NCBI RefSeq assembly: GCF_002803095.1
Contig: NZ_PGLR01000003.1
Location: forward strand, 62,001-126,000
Length of the DNA stretch: 64,000 nucleotides
Direction of reading: 5' to 3'
DNA from: Pseudomonas sp. ZH-FAD
Lineage (GTDB): Bacteria > Pseudomonadota > Gammaproteobacteria > Pseudomonadales > Pseudomonadaceae
Shown one piece after another: positions 42,429-50,281 of this stretch; position 1 is the stretch's first letter; every line of letters begins with the position of its first letter. A program made the position numbers and the translations under genes. The notes under the pieces were generated by a model, which did not search any database, had not been told where the DNA came from, and saw only the letters and a list, made by a program, of their open reading frames with translations.

Positions 42429-43184
42429 ATGGATACGCAAAACGCTCAACCTCGTGCTCGTCGCAAGCACCGCAGCCTGGCTCAGGAGTTGGTGGCTGAC
42501 CTGTCGCAGCGCATTCGTGATGGGCTGATCAAGCGCGGTGAGAAGCTGCCGACGGAGTCGGCGATCATGGAAGAGCAGGGCGTCAGCCGTACCGTGGTGC
42601 GCGAGGCTCTGTCGCGTTTGCAGGCAGCAGGTCTGGTCGAGACCCGTCATGGCATCGGTACTTTCGTGCTGGACACGCCCAGTGCCAGCGGTTTTCGTAT
42701 CGATCCGGCGACCATCGTCACCTTGCGCGACGTGCTGGCCATTCTTGAACTGCGTATCAGTCTTGAAGTGGAGTCTGCCGGGATGGCGGCTCAGCGCCGT
42801 AATGACGCGCAGCTGAAGGCCATTCGCGAGGCACTGGATGCCATCAACGAGAGCGCGATGCATGCCAGCGATGCCGTGTCCTCTGATTTCCAGTTCCATC
42901 TGCGCATTGCCGAGGCTACCGGCAATCGCTATTTCACCGATATTCTCAGTCATCTGGGTACCAGCATCATCCCGCGTACCCGGGTCAATTCCGCCAGCCT
43001 GGCGCGTGACGATCAGGCCCACTACATGGCGCGCCTGGAGCGTGAGCACGAGCAGATCTTCGAAGCCATCGCGCGCCAGGATGCCGAGGCCGCGCGGGCA
43101 GCGATGCGTCTGCACCTGACCAACAGCCGCGAGCGCCTGCGTCAGGCGCACGAAGTGGCCGAGGCGGAAGCGCTGCACGGCTGA
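42429..43184 (+). CDS. FadR-subfamily GntR transcriptional regulator
   Basis: A 251-residue regulator with a winged helix-turn-helix (residues ~16-78; GEKLPTESAIMEEQGVSRTVVREALSRLQAAGLVETRHGIGTFV) and a C-terminal FCD ligand domain with metal-binding-type residues (DFQFHLRIAEATGN, then HEQIFEAIARQDAEAARAAMRLHL). Members bind small organic or sugar acids. It lies beside sugar-related genes and 3 kb from the uronate operon, so a sugar-acid effector is plausible but not shown. Confidence 0.92.
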   Translation: MDTQNAQPRARRKHRSLAQELVADLSQRIRDGLIKRGEKLPTESAIMEEQGVSRTVVREALSRLQAAGLVETRHGIGTFVLDTPSASGFRIDPATIVTLRDVLAILELRISLEVESAGMAAQRRNDAQLKAIREALDAINESAMHASDAVSSDFQFHLRIAEATGNRYFTDILSHLGTSIIPRTRVNSASLARDDQAHYMARLEREHEQIFEAIARQDAEAARAAMRLHLTNSRERLRQAHEVAEAEALHG

Positions 43185-43191
43185 GCAGCCG

Positions 43192-44094
43192 CTAGCGGCG
43201 GTAAGCCAGCAAGACAATCCCGCCCACCACGATCAGCCCGCCGAGCACCTGCAGCGGGCCGAGCAACTGGCCGAGCACCAGCCACCCCAGCAGCATGCCG
43301 GCCACTGGTTCCATGTTCATCACCGGCGCGTTGCGGGCAATGTCCAGGCGCGGCATCAGGATGAACAGCATCGAGAACGCCGTGCCATAGAGCAGCACCA
43401 GGCACGCCAGGGCGATCCAGCCGGCCGCCGCGTTGGGCAGACCCAGACCGCCGGGCAGTGCACCGCTGGCACCGGCCAGGGCCGAGGCACTGAAGACCAC
43501 CGCCATGGTCAGCATGCTGCGCACCCGTCCGGGCATGACTGACAGCCGATGTTCGGTAATCCACAGCGCAACGGCGAAGACCCCCGCAGCGGTCAGGCTG
43601 AACAGCACCCCTTCGACCCAGCGTGCGTCGAGCTGAGCCTCGCCGGACAGGCGCGTCGGCACGTCCAGCACCAGCACCAGACCGAACAGGATCAGGCCCA
43701 TGATCATCGCGGCGCGGCCGGTTGGCGCCGCGCCACCGAGGGCCCAGGTGAGCAGCGCCAGGAGAATCGGCGAGAGATTCACAACCAGCAATGCCAGGCC
43801 TACCGGGATGCGCGCCACTGCCGAGTAGATGCAAAAGCTTTGCACCGCGATCAGCAGCCCCAGCACCAACTGCCAGCCCCATGTGCTGCGGCTCAGGCGC
43901 AGCGAGTCACGTTGCCACAGCACCAGCGCTGCGAGCACCAGCAGGGTGCCCCCGGAGCGGCAGAGCATCGCCATCAGCAGACCCGTATCGTGGTCGAAGG
44001 CGATACGCGCGGCGATGTGGTTGCCAGCGAAGGAGCAGGCCAGGGTAGCGAGGATCAGCGCGGCGATATGCCGGGGGAACGGGGTTGCTGACAT
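43192..44094 (-). CDS. EamA/DMT-family transporter
   Basis: A 300-residue inner-membrane protein with ten predicted helices in two EamA repeats (~10-140 and ~155-295). It contains GNHIAARIA near the start, a feature of DMT exporters, and repeated small-residue helix packing such as LVVNLSPILLALLTW. The substrate is unknown; relatives export amino acids or metabolites. It ends 7 bp from the stop of the convergent regulator gene. The start at 44094 (MSATPFPRH) fits better than an upstream one with a Pro-rich extension. Confidence 0.88.
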   Translation of the reverse strand: MSATPFPRHIAALILATLACSFAGNHIAARIAFDHDTGLLMAMLCRSGGTLLVLAALVLWQRDSLRLSRSTWGWQLVLGLLIAVQSFCIYSAVARIPVGLALLVVNLSPILLALLTWALGGAAPTGRAAMIMGLILFGLVLVLDVPTRLSGEAQLDARWVEGVLFSLTAAGVFAVALWITEHRLSVMPGRVRSMLTMAVVFSASALAGASGALPGGLGLPNAAAGWIALACLVLLYGTAFSMLFILMPRLDIARNAPVMNMEPVAGMLLGWLVLGQLLGPLQVLGGLIVVGGIVLLAYRR

Positions 44095-44122
44095 GGCAGG
44101 GCGATACGTCCTTATAAAGCGA

Positions 44123-44173
44123 GAGCCGCCAGGCGGCGGCTCGGGTTGGATGAGGTAGCCCCGCAAGCGGGGC
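44123..44173 (-). terminator. Two GC-rich hairpins after dctM
   Basis: GAGCCGCC/GGCGGCTC (44123-44142) and GCCCCGC/GCGGGGC (44158-44173) lie just beyond the stop of the TRAP operon. T-runs are weak, so they may be REP-like stabilisers rather than strict terminators. Confidence 0.5.
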
Positions 44174-44200
44174 GGCTAATCAATGCCTGCGATCACTGGA

Positions 44201-45481
44201 TCAGAGCACGACGCCGGGCAGCCACAGCGAAATGGCAGGGATGTAGGTAACGGCCATCAGCACGGCGAACAGCGCGATGTAGAACGGCAGCAGCGCCTTC
44301 ACGGTGTTTTCGATGGTGACCTTGCCGATCGCGGCACCAACGAAGAGTACCGCACCTACCGGTGGCGTGATCAGGCCAATACCGAGGTTGACCAGCATGA
44401 TCATGCCGAAGTGCACCGGATCGACGCCGAAGGAGGTCACCACCGGCAGCAGGATCGGCGTGAGAATCAGGATCAGCGGCGCCATGTCCATCAGCGTGCC
44501 CAGCACCAGCAACATGAAGTTGACGCACATCAGGATCACGTAGCGGTTGTCCGAGAAGGTCAGGAACGCCGTGGTGATCTTCGACGGAATCTGCATCAGG
44601 GTCATGATGTAGCCGAAGCTGGCGGCGAAGGCGATGAGGATCATCACGATCGACAGCGTGCGCACGGTGCGGTGCAGCATCTTCGGCAGTTCACTCCACT
44701 TGTAGTCGCGGTAGATGAACATGGTCACGAAGAAGGCCCAGACCACCGCGACAGCCGCCGATTCGGTGGCGGTGAACACGCCACTGAGGATGCCGCCGAG
44801 AATGATGACCATGGTCATCAGGCCCCACAGTGCTTCGACGCAGATCTTCAGCGCCTGGCGCAGCGGAATCACTTCGCCCTTGGGATAGTTGCGCTTCTTG
44901 GCGAACCACAGGCACAGCGCGGCCATGGTAAAGCTGAGCAGCAGGCCCGGGCCGATGCCGGCGACGAACAGGGCGGCGATGGACACCGTGCCGCCGGCGG
45001 CCAGCGAGTAGATCACCGAGTTGTGGCTGGGCGGGGTAAGCAGCGCCTGCACCGAGCCGGAAACGGTCACGGCGGTGGAAAACTCGCGCGGGTAGCCTTT
45101 CTTTTCCATTTCCGGGATCAACACCGAGCCGACCGAGGCGGTGTCGGCCAGGGAGGAGCCGGAGATGGCGCCAAAAAAGGTCGAGGCGGTGATGTTGACC
45201 AGCGACAGGCCGCCGCGAACGAAGCCGACCAGCACCCCGGCGAACGCCACCAGGCGCCGGGCCATACCGCCTTCGGCCATGATTGCGCCGGCCAGGACGA
45301 AGAACGGAATGGCCAGCAGGGAAAATTTGTTCACACCGCCAGCGATCTGAATCATCACGGCGTGCAGCGGGATGTCGATGTACCAGGCACCGATCAGAGT
45401 AGCCAGGCCAAGGGCATAGGCGACCGGGACGCGCAGCAGGATCAGGGCAATGAAGCTGCCCAGCAGGATGGCGGCATCCAT
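44201..45481 (-). CDS. dctM: TRAP transporter large permease (DctM family)
   Basis: A 426-residue protein with 11-12 helices and the DctM pattern (ITASTFFGAISGSSLADTASVGSVLIPEMEKKGY, then GIGLITPPVGAVLFVGAAIGK). It forms the ion-coupled channel of a tripartite periplasmic transporter with the small permease and the binding protein encoded next to it. The neighbouring uronate dehydrogenase and lactonase point to hexuronates as substrates. It overlaps dctQ by one base (TAATG-type junction). Confidence 0.95.
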   Translation of the reverse strand: MDAAILLGSFIALILLRVPVAYALGLATLIGAWYIDIPLHAVMIQIAGGVNKFSLLAIPFFVLAGAIMAEGGMARRLVAFAGVLVGFVRGGLSLVNITASTFFGAISGSSLADTASVGSVLIPEMEKKGYPREFSTAVTVSGSVQALLTPPSHNSVIYSLAAGGTVSIAALFVAGIGPGLLLSFTMAALCLWFAKKRNYPKGEVIPLRQALKICVEALWGLMTMVIILGGILSGVFTATESAAVAVVWAFFVTMFIYRDYKWSELPKMLHRTVRTLSIVMILIAFAASFGYIMTLMQIPSKITTAFLTFSDNRYVILMCVNFMLLVLGTLMDMAPLILILTPILLPVVTSFGVDPVHFGMIMLVNLGIGLITPPVGAVLFVGAAIGKVTIENTVKALLPFYIALFAVLMAVTYIPAISLWLPGVVL

Positions 45482-46008
45482 TACACGGACTCCTTGGAAT
45501 CTTCGCAGTTCTCGTAGTCGACGACGCGGCGTTTGTGCTGGTCGCCGTAGAGCAGTTGTTCAAGGACGAACAGCAGGGTGATCAGGCCGCCCAGGGGAAT
45601 TGGTGCGTAGCTGATACCGACGCGCATCCAGGTCAGCGTGCTGAGGTACTGGTTCCAGGTGGCGACGCACAGCTTGTAGCCCCAGATCAGCATGAACAGG
45701 GCGATGGCGCCCATGGCCAGGCGTACGAACAGGGTGAGAAAGGGTTGAGCCACGTCGGGTAGGCGATCACTCAGTACCTGCACGGCCATATGCGCACCGG
45801 CACGGTAGCTGGCGGCGGCGCCGACGAAGGTGAATAGCACCATCAGCAGGATGGCGATGGGTTCGGGCCAGCCCAGGCCCTGACCGAGTGCGTAACGGCT
45901 GAACACGCCCCAGGGGATGATCAGGGCCATGATCACGATCGCCAGGCCGGCGGTCGCGATACAGGCGCGGTAGATGACGTCATTGACGCCCAGAACCAGG
46001 TTTTTCAT
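45481..46008 (-). CDS. dctQ: TRAP transporter small permease (DctQ family)
   Basis: A 175-residue protein with four helices (AGLAIVIMALIIPWGVFSRYALG; then LMVLFTFVGAAASYR, LAMGAIALFMLIWGY, IPLGGLITLLFVLEQLL). The RAGAHMAV segment is typical of DctQ. It pairs with DctM in the inner membrane. It lies 59 bp downstream of the binding-protein gene and is joined to dctM. Confidence 0.94.
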   Translation of the reverse strand: MKNLVLGVNDVIYRACIATAGLAIVIMALIIPWGVFSRYALGQGLGWPEPIAILLMVLFTFVGAAASYRAGAHMAVQVLSDRLPDVAQPFLTLFVRLAMGAIALFMLIWGYKLCVATWNQYLSTLTWMRVGISYAPIPLGGLITLLFVLEQLLYGDQHKRRVVDYENCEDSKESV

Positions 46009-46067
46009 GAGACTTCACCGGTTGCGCGGCGCCGGCGGTTGGCCGGAGCCGCGCGCTTGCGCGTGGA

Positions 46068-47042
46068 TTACTGAACGGCTTCGATGCGCTTGATCAGCTC
46101 GGCGAACTGCGCGCCGTACTTCTCACGAACCGGGGCGGTAGCATCGTAGAAGGGCTTGGTGTCGACTTCGATGAACTCGACGCCTTCAGCCTTGAGCTTC
46201 TCGTCGCTGGCCCTTTCCTTGGCAACCCACAGGTCGCGCTCTTCCAGCTGAGCCTCTTTGGCCAGCTTCTTGACCTGCTCCTGCTGCTCCGGGGTCAGCT
46301 TGTTCCAGGTGGTCTTGGACATCAGCAGCGGCTCGGGGAGGATCAGGTGATGCGTCTGGGTGTAGTACTTGGCCGCACGGAAGTGGTTGTGCTCGAGCAG
46401 GGTCGGCGAGTTGTTCTCGGCGCCGTCGATCACGCCGCTCTGCAGGGCGCTGAAAATTTCACCGGTGTCCATGGCGATGCCGTTGGCGCCCATGGCGTTG
46501 AGGGTGTCGATGAACAGCGGGTTGCCGATCACGCGGATCTTCATGCCCTTGAGGTCTTCCAGCGTGCGTACCGGCTTCTTGGTGTAGAGGCTGCGGCTGC
46601 CGGCTTCCATCCATGCCAGGCCGACCATGTTGAAGTCGGAGTTGGTGATGGCGTCGAGGATTTCCTGGCCGATTTCGCCGTCGACCACTTTGCGCATGTG
46701 GTCGATATCGCGGAACACGAACGGCATGTTGAAGACGTTGGTGGCAGGCACCACCGGGCCGACCGAACCGAGGCTGACGCGGGTCAGCTGAACGGCACCG
46801 ATCTGGGTCTGCTCGATCACTTCCTTCTCGGAACCCAGCACACCGCCGGCGAACATGCGGTACTTGATTTCACCGTTGGTGGCCGCTTCCAGTTTCTTGC
46901 CGAGATTTTCCATGGCAACTACGGTCGGGTAGCCGGCCGGGTGGATTTCGGCAATCTTCAGGGTCGTCTCGGCCTGTACCAAGGAGGACAGACTGAGCGC
47001 TAGCGGAAGTGTGGCGAGAAGCAACTTGCGTTTGAGGTTCAT
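46068..47042 (-). CDS. dctP: TRAP transporter periplasmic solute-binding protein (DctP family)
   Basis: A 324-residue protein with a Sec signal peptide (LVQAE, cleavage ~residue 24) and the DctP fold. The conserved Arg of the carboxylate site lies in MKIRVIGNPLF, and QSGVIDGAENN is typical of the family. Sugar-acid-binding members share this layout. The ATG at 47042 has GGAG about 8 nt upstream, and the leader contains an Hfq/Crc-type CA motif. Context suggests glucuronate/galacturonate as ligand. Confidence 0.95.
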   Translation of the reverse strand: MNLKRKLLLATLPLALSLSSLVQAETTLKIAEIHPAGYPTVVAMENLGKKLEAATNGEIKYRMFAGGVLGSEKEVIEQTQIGAVQLTRVSLGSVGPVVPATNVFNMPFVFRDIDHMRKVVDGEIGQEILDAITNSDFNMVGLAWMEAGSRSLYTKKPVRTLEDLKGMKIRVIGNPLFIDTLNAMGANGIAMDTGEIFSALQSGVIDGAENNSPTLLEHNHFRAAKYYTQTHHLILPEPLLMSKTTWNKLTPEQQEQVKKLAKEAQLEERDLWVAKERASDEKLKAEGVEFIEVDTKPFYDATAPVREKYGAQFAELIKRIEAVQ

Positions 47043-47056
47043 GCGGAAAACTCCGT

Positions 47057-47068
47057 CTTGTTGTTGTT
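47057..47068 (-). promoter_or_regulatory. CA motif (Hfq/Crc site) in the dctP leader
   Basis: Read as mRNA, the leader contains AACAACAACAAG 15-26 nt before the dctP ATG. AAnAANAA repeats near start codons are the known Hfq-Crc targets for catabolite repression in Pseudomonas. Confidence 0.65.
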
Positions 47069-47118
47069 GGTGAACAGCTGTGCAGCCCGGTGCCGCGAAC
47101 GGCCCGGGGTGAATCGGA

Positions 47119-47994
47119 TCAGGGCTGGAAGGCAGGCTCCTCGATACCGCACACGCCTGCCTGCAGGGCGAATACACCACCGGCCAGAGGCTGGTCGGAG
47201 AGATCGCCGCCGGGTCGGATCGACGTGACGAACAGGGTGTCCAGATTGGCGCCACCGAAGGCGCACATGGCGGGCTTCTTCACCGGCACGGCGAGCGAGC
47301 GATCCAGGCGGCCATCCGGGGTGAAACGGTGGACCAAGCCTTCGTCGTTGCCGCAGATCCAGTAGCAGCCATCGACGTCCATCGCCGCGCCGTCGGGGCG
47401 ACCCGGGTACTGCTTCATGTCGATGAACAGACGACGGTTGTGCGGCGTGCCGCTGTCGATGTCGTAGTCGAAGGCCCAGACGCTTTGTACGCTCGGGTGC
47501 GAATCGGAGAGGTACAGGGTGCGGCCGTCAGGGCTGAAGGCCAGGCCGTTGGGCACGATGAAGTCGTCGAGCACCTGTTGCATCTGGCCGTCGTAGCGAT
47601 ACAGCGCGCCGACGCGCGCGCCCTGGGCCATGTCCAGCAGCATGGTGCCGGCCCAGAAGCGGCCCTGGCGGTCGCAGCGACCGTCGTTGAAACGCATCTG
47701 CGGTCGGACATGTTCAACTTGCGTCAGGCGCTCGGTCTGTACGCTGCCATCGTCTTGTGGGTGCAGATGGAAGATGCCGCTCCGCATGCCGGCGATCCAG
47801 CCACCAGCAGGATGCATGGCGATGCAGGCGAGCATCTCGTCAGCCTGCCAATATTGCGTCTGGCCAGTGGCTGCAGACCAGCGGTGTAGGCGCGCAGCAG
47901 GAATATCGACCCAGTACAGAGCCTGTTCGGCAGCGTTCCACACCGGGCTTTCACCCGTGGCGTTGCGCGCATCGACAATCAGTTCGGCTGTCAT
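47119..47994 (-). CDS. SMP-30/gluconolactonase-family lactonase
   Basis: A 291-residue six-bladed beta-propeller of the SMP-30/regucalcin family. Metal-ligand positions are visible: Glu in ATGESPVWN (~residue 15), Asn in RFNDGRCD and Asp in GLAFSPDGRTLYLSDS. It would open the aldarolactone made by the uronate dehydrogenase encoded just upstream. It sits between udh (53 bp) and dctP (76 bp) in one leftward operon. Direct activity on glucarolactone or galactarolactone is inference. Confidence 0.9.
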   Translation of the reverse strand: MTAELIVDARNATGESPVWNAAEQALYWVDIPAARLHRWSAATGQTQYWQADEMLACIAMHPAGGWIAGMRSGIFHLHPQDDGSVQTERLTQVEHVRPQMRFNDGRCDRQGRFWAGTMLLDMAQGARVGALYRYDGQMQQVLDDFIVPNGLAFSPDGRTLYLSDSHPSVQSVWAFDYDIDSGTPHNRRLFIDMKQYPGRPDGAAMDVDGCYWICGNDEGLVHRFTPDGRLDRSLAVPVKKPAMCAFGGANLDTLFVTSIRPGGDLSDQPLAGGVFALQAGVCGIEEPAFQP

Positions 47995-48009
47995 GGCAGG
48001 GGCGCTCTA

Positions 48010-48019
48010 TTTTGTTGTT
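48010..48019 (-). promoter_or_regulatory. CA motif (Hfq/Crc site) in the lactonase leader
   Basis: The mRNA reads AACAACAAAA 16-25 nt before the lactonase ATG, matching the Hfq/Crc AAnAAnAA motif. Confidence 0.6.
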
Positions 48020-48047
48020 ATGGCGTGGTCTGGTGGCGGTCGATGTT

Positions 48048-48875
48048 TCAGTCGTCGCCGAACGGGCCGGCGGCCACGAAGGCGCCGCCCTGGTAGATGC
48101 GTGCCGGATCGTCGGCGGCCGGCATCGGCTGCGCTTCGACCTTGTCGCGGAACACTTCCGAGCTGTCCTTGGGCGTGAAGCCCAGGTGTGCGGCCTGGCT
48201 GTTGTCCCACCACACATCGCGGTTATTCGACATGCCGTAGACCACGGTGTGGCCGACGTTCTCGGTATAGAGGCAGCGTTCGAGCAGGTGGGTAAGGTCG
48301 TCGTAGCTCAGCCAGGTGCTCATCATGCGGCGGTTGGCCGGTTCGGGGAACGAGGAGCCGATGCGGATGCTGACGGTTTCGATGCCGTAGCGATCGAAGT
48401 AGAAGCTGGCCATGTCCTCGCCATAGGACTTGGACAGGCCGTAGTAGCCATCCGGGCGGCGCAGGCAGTTGGCGTCGAGATGCTCGTCCTGCTTGTAGAA
48501 GCCGATGACGTGGTTGGAGCTGGCGAACACCACGCGTTTCACGCCATGGCGGCGGGCCGCTTCGTAGACATGGAACACGCCGCAGATGTTGGCACCGAGG
48601 ATTTCTTCGAAGGGGCGCTCGACCGAGACGCCGCCGAAGTGCAGGATGGCGTCGACGCCTTCGATCAGTTGATGCACGGCAGCTTTGTCTGCCAGGTCGC
48701 AACGCACCACTTCTTCATGGGGGCCGGCAGCAGGGGCCATCTCACCGATGTCGGACAAACGCAGGATATTGGCGTAGGGGCGCAGACGTTCGCGCAGTAC
48801 CTTGCCCAGTCCGCCGGCAGCGCCGGTCAGCAGCAGGCGATTGAAGGGGCGCAGTTCGCTGGAGATCGTGGTCAT
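48048..48875 (-). CDS. udh: Uronate dehydrogenase
   Basis: A 275-residue NAD-dependent short-chain dehydrogenase, the same length as P. syringae and Agrobacterium Udh. The nucleotide motif TGAAGGLG is at ~16-23, the catalytic Tyr and Lys are in YYGLSKSYG, and the conserved HFGGVSVERPFEEI and SSNHVIGFY blocks match Udh. It oxidises D-glucuronate or D-galacturonate to the 1,4- or 1,5-lactone of the aldarate. It is first in the operon, 40 bp from a palindromic operator, and divergent from a LacI regulator. The ATG at 48875 is chosen over an upstream ATG that would extend the protein through the operator. Confidence 0.95.
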   Translation of the reverse strand: MTTISSELRPFNRLLLTGAAGGLGKVLRERLRPYANILRLSDIGEMAPAAGPHEEVVRCDLADKAAVHQLIEGVDAILHFGGVSVERPFEEILGANICGVFHVYEAARRHGVKRVVFASSNHVIGFYKQDEHLDANCLRRPDGYYGLSKSYGEDMASFYFDRYGIETVSIRIGSSFPEPANRRMMSTWLSYDDLTHLLERCLYTENVGHTVVYGMSNNRDVWWDNSQAAHLGFTPKDSSEVFRDKVEAQPMPAADDPARIYQGGAFVAAGPFGDD

Positions 48876-48897
48876 GGCGGGGCCTGGACTCTTGTTG

Positions 48898-48909
48898 CTT
48901 GTTGTTATT
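48898..48909 (-). promoter_or_regulatory. CA motif (Hfq/Crc site) in the udh leader
   Basis: The mRNA reads AATAACAACAAG followed by CAACAAG, overlapping AAnAANAA motifs 23-34 nt before the udh ATG and directly after the LacI operator. Confidence 0.65.
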
Positions 48910-48914
48910 GGTTT

Positions 48915-48934
48915 GTCATACGTTGTCGTATGAC
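48915..48934. promoter_or_regulatory. LacI-type operator O1 upstream of udh
   Basis: GTCATACG and CGTATGAC form a perfect 8-bp dyad around TTGT. The core ATACGTTGTC recurs in O2 at 49177-49196. It is a likely binding site of the divergent LacI regulator. Confidence 0.75.
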
Positions 48935-49176
48935 TTGGATCGATTATCAGCACCAACCCAGGCAATGTCAACGCGACAGTGGGGGGAAATCGAGGTGTTT
49001 TGTCTGCGTTTCACCGAGCGGGTCTGACCTGTTAAATACCCGGGCTTGGCAAGGGAAACTGCAGCTCAGTAGGCTCTACTACGGTGATTTCTTGTATTCG
49101 TACAGAGTATTCGAACAACGCGCGGGTGGCCTCAGGCAGGTGCGGGGGCAGTATTCTCGGGGCGTATTTGACTAAA

Positions 49177-49196
49177 GTTGTATGACAACGTATCTC
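49177..49196. promoter_or_regulatory. LacI-type operator O2 upstream of the regulator gene
   Basis: On the minus strand this reads GAGATACGTTGTCATACAAC and shares ATACGTTGTC plus flanking TA bases with O1. It is 55-74 bp before the regulator ATG, suggesting autoregulation, or looping with O1 across ~260 bp. The rest of the 375-bp divergent gap holds no gene. Confidence 0.7.
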
Positions 49197-49250
49197 GACT
49201 GAAGTGGAGTGTCTTCTTATGCGAAGCACTCGAGTGACTGGAGGCGTGAC

Positions 49251-50276
49251 ATGGGCAGGAAACCTGCAGGCATCCGCAGCAGTGCGGCCCCGACGCTGAT
49301 CGACGTCGCCAGGGTGGCGGGGGTGTCGCCGATCACCGTATCGCGGGCACTGGGGCGCCCCGAGGTGGTCACCGATGCCACCCGCAAGCGCGTACTGGAA
49401 GCGGTGCGGGCGACCGGCTATGTGCCCAATCTCGCCGCAGGTTCTCTGGCGTCCAGCCGCAGTCGGCTGGTGGCGATCTTCCTGCCGACCATTGCCAATT
49501 CGATTTTCGCCGACACCGTGCAGGCGCTGACTGACCGGCTGGCGGCTGCTGGCTACCAGACCTTGCTCGGCCTTACCGGCTACAGCCCCGAGCAGGAGGA
49601 GGCTTTGCTCGAGGCGGTGTTGGGGCGTCGGCCGGATGGCATTGTCCTGACCGGCACCGAACATACCCAGGCGAGCCGTGAGCGCCTGGCGCGGGTGGGC
49701 ATTCCGCTGGTCGAGGCCTGGGATCTGTGCGAATACCCGGTGGACATGCTGGTCGGCTTTTCGCACGAGGCTGTGGGCCAGGCGGTGGCGCATTATCTGA
49801 TCGGCAAGGGCTATCGCCGGGTCTCGGTCGTGGGCATCGATGACCCGCGCGGCCTGCGCCGTTATCGAAGCCTGGTGGAGGCGCTGCAGGGCCATGTGAG
49901 AGCTCCCGTGGCAGCGCAGATCCTGCCTGCACCGGCGACCTTGGCGGTCGGCCGCGAAGGTCTTGCGCGTCTGCTGCAGGAAGATGTGGCCGGCGAAGTG
50001 GTGGTCTGCAGTTCCGATACGGTGGCGCAAGGCGTGATGGCCGAGGCGCTCAGCCGTGGCCTGCGCATTCCTCAAGATCTTGCCGTGATGGGTTTCGGCG
50101 ACCTGTCCAGCGCAGCGCACACCTACCCGCCGCTTTCCACCGTGCGGGTGGATGGGCCGCGTATCGGCTGCGCCATCGCCGATGCTCTGCTGGCGCGCTT
50201 CGCCGAGCCTGCGGCGGCGCGCCAGCCGCTGCGCCTGGACGTCGGGTTCGAACTGATCGAGCGCGGCAGCGCCTGA
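49251..50276 (+). CDS. LacI-family transcriptional regulator of the uronate operon
   Basis: A 341-residue regulator with an N-terminal LacI helix-turn-helix (residues ~17-40; TLIDVARVAGVSPITVSRAL), a hinge helix (VPNLAAGSLAS) and a periplasmic-binding-protein-like effector domain. It belongs to the GntR (gluconate repressor)-like subgroup by its VSPITVSRAL...PEVV pattern. GGAGG 7 nt upstream sets the ATG at 49251. It is divergent from udh, with two shared operators between them. A sugar acid is the probable inducer. Confidence 0.92.
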   Translation: MGRKPAGIRSSAAPTLIDVARVAGVSPITVSRALGRPEVVTDATRKRVLEAVRATGYVPNLAAGSLASSRSRLVAIFLPTIANSIFADTVQALTDRLAAAGYQTLLGLTGYSPEQEEALLEAVLGRRPDGIVLTGTEHTQASRERLARVGIPLVEAWDLCEYPVDMLVGFSHEAVGQAVAHYLIGKGYRRVSVVGIDDPRGLRRYRSLVEALQGHVRAPVAAQILPAPATLAVGREGLARLLQEDVAGEVVVCSSDTVAQGVMAEALSRGLRIPQDLAVMGFGDLSSAAHTYPPLSTVRVDGPRIGCAIADALLARFAEPAAARQPLRLDVGFELIERGSA

Positions 50277-50281
50277 GCCTT

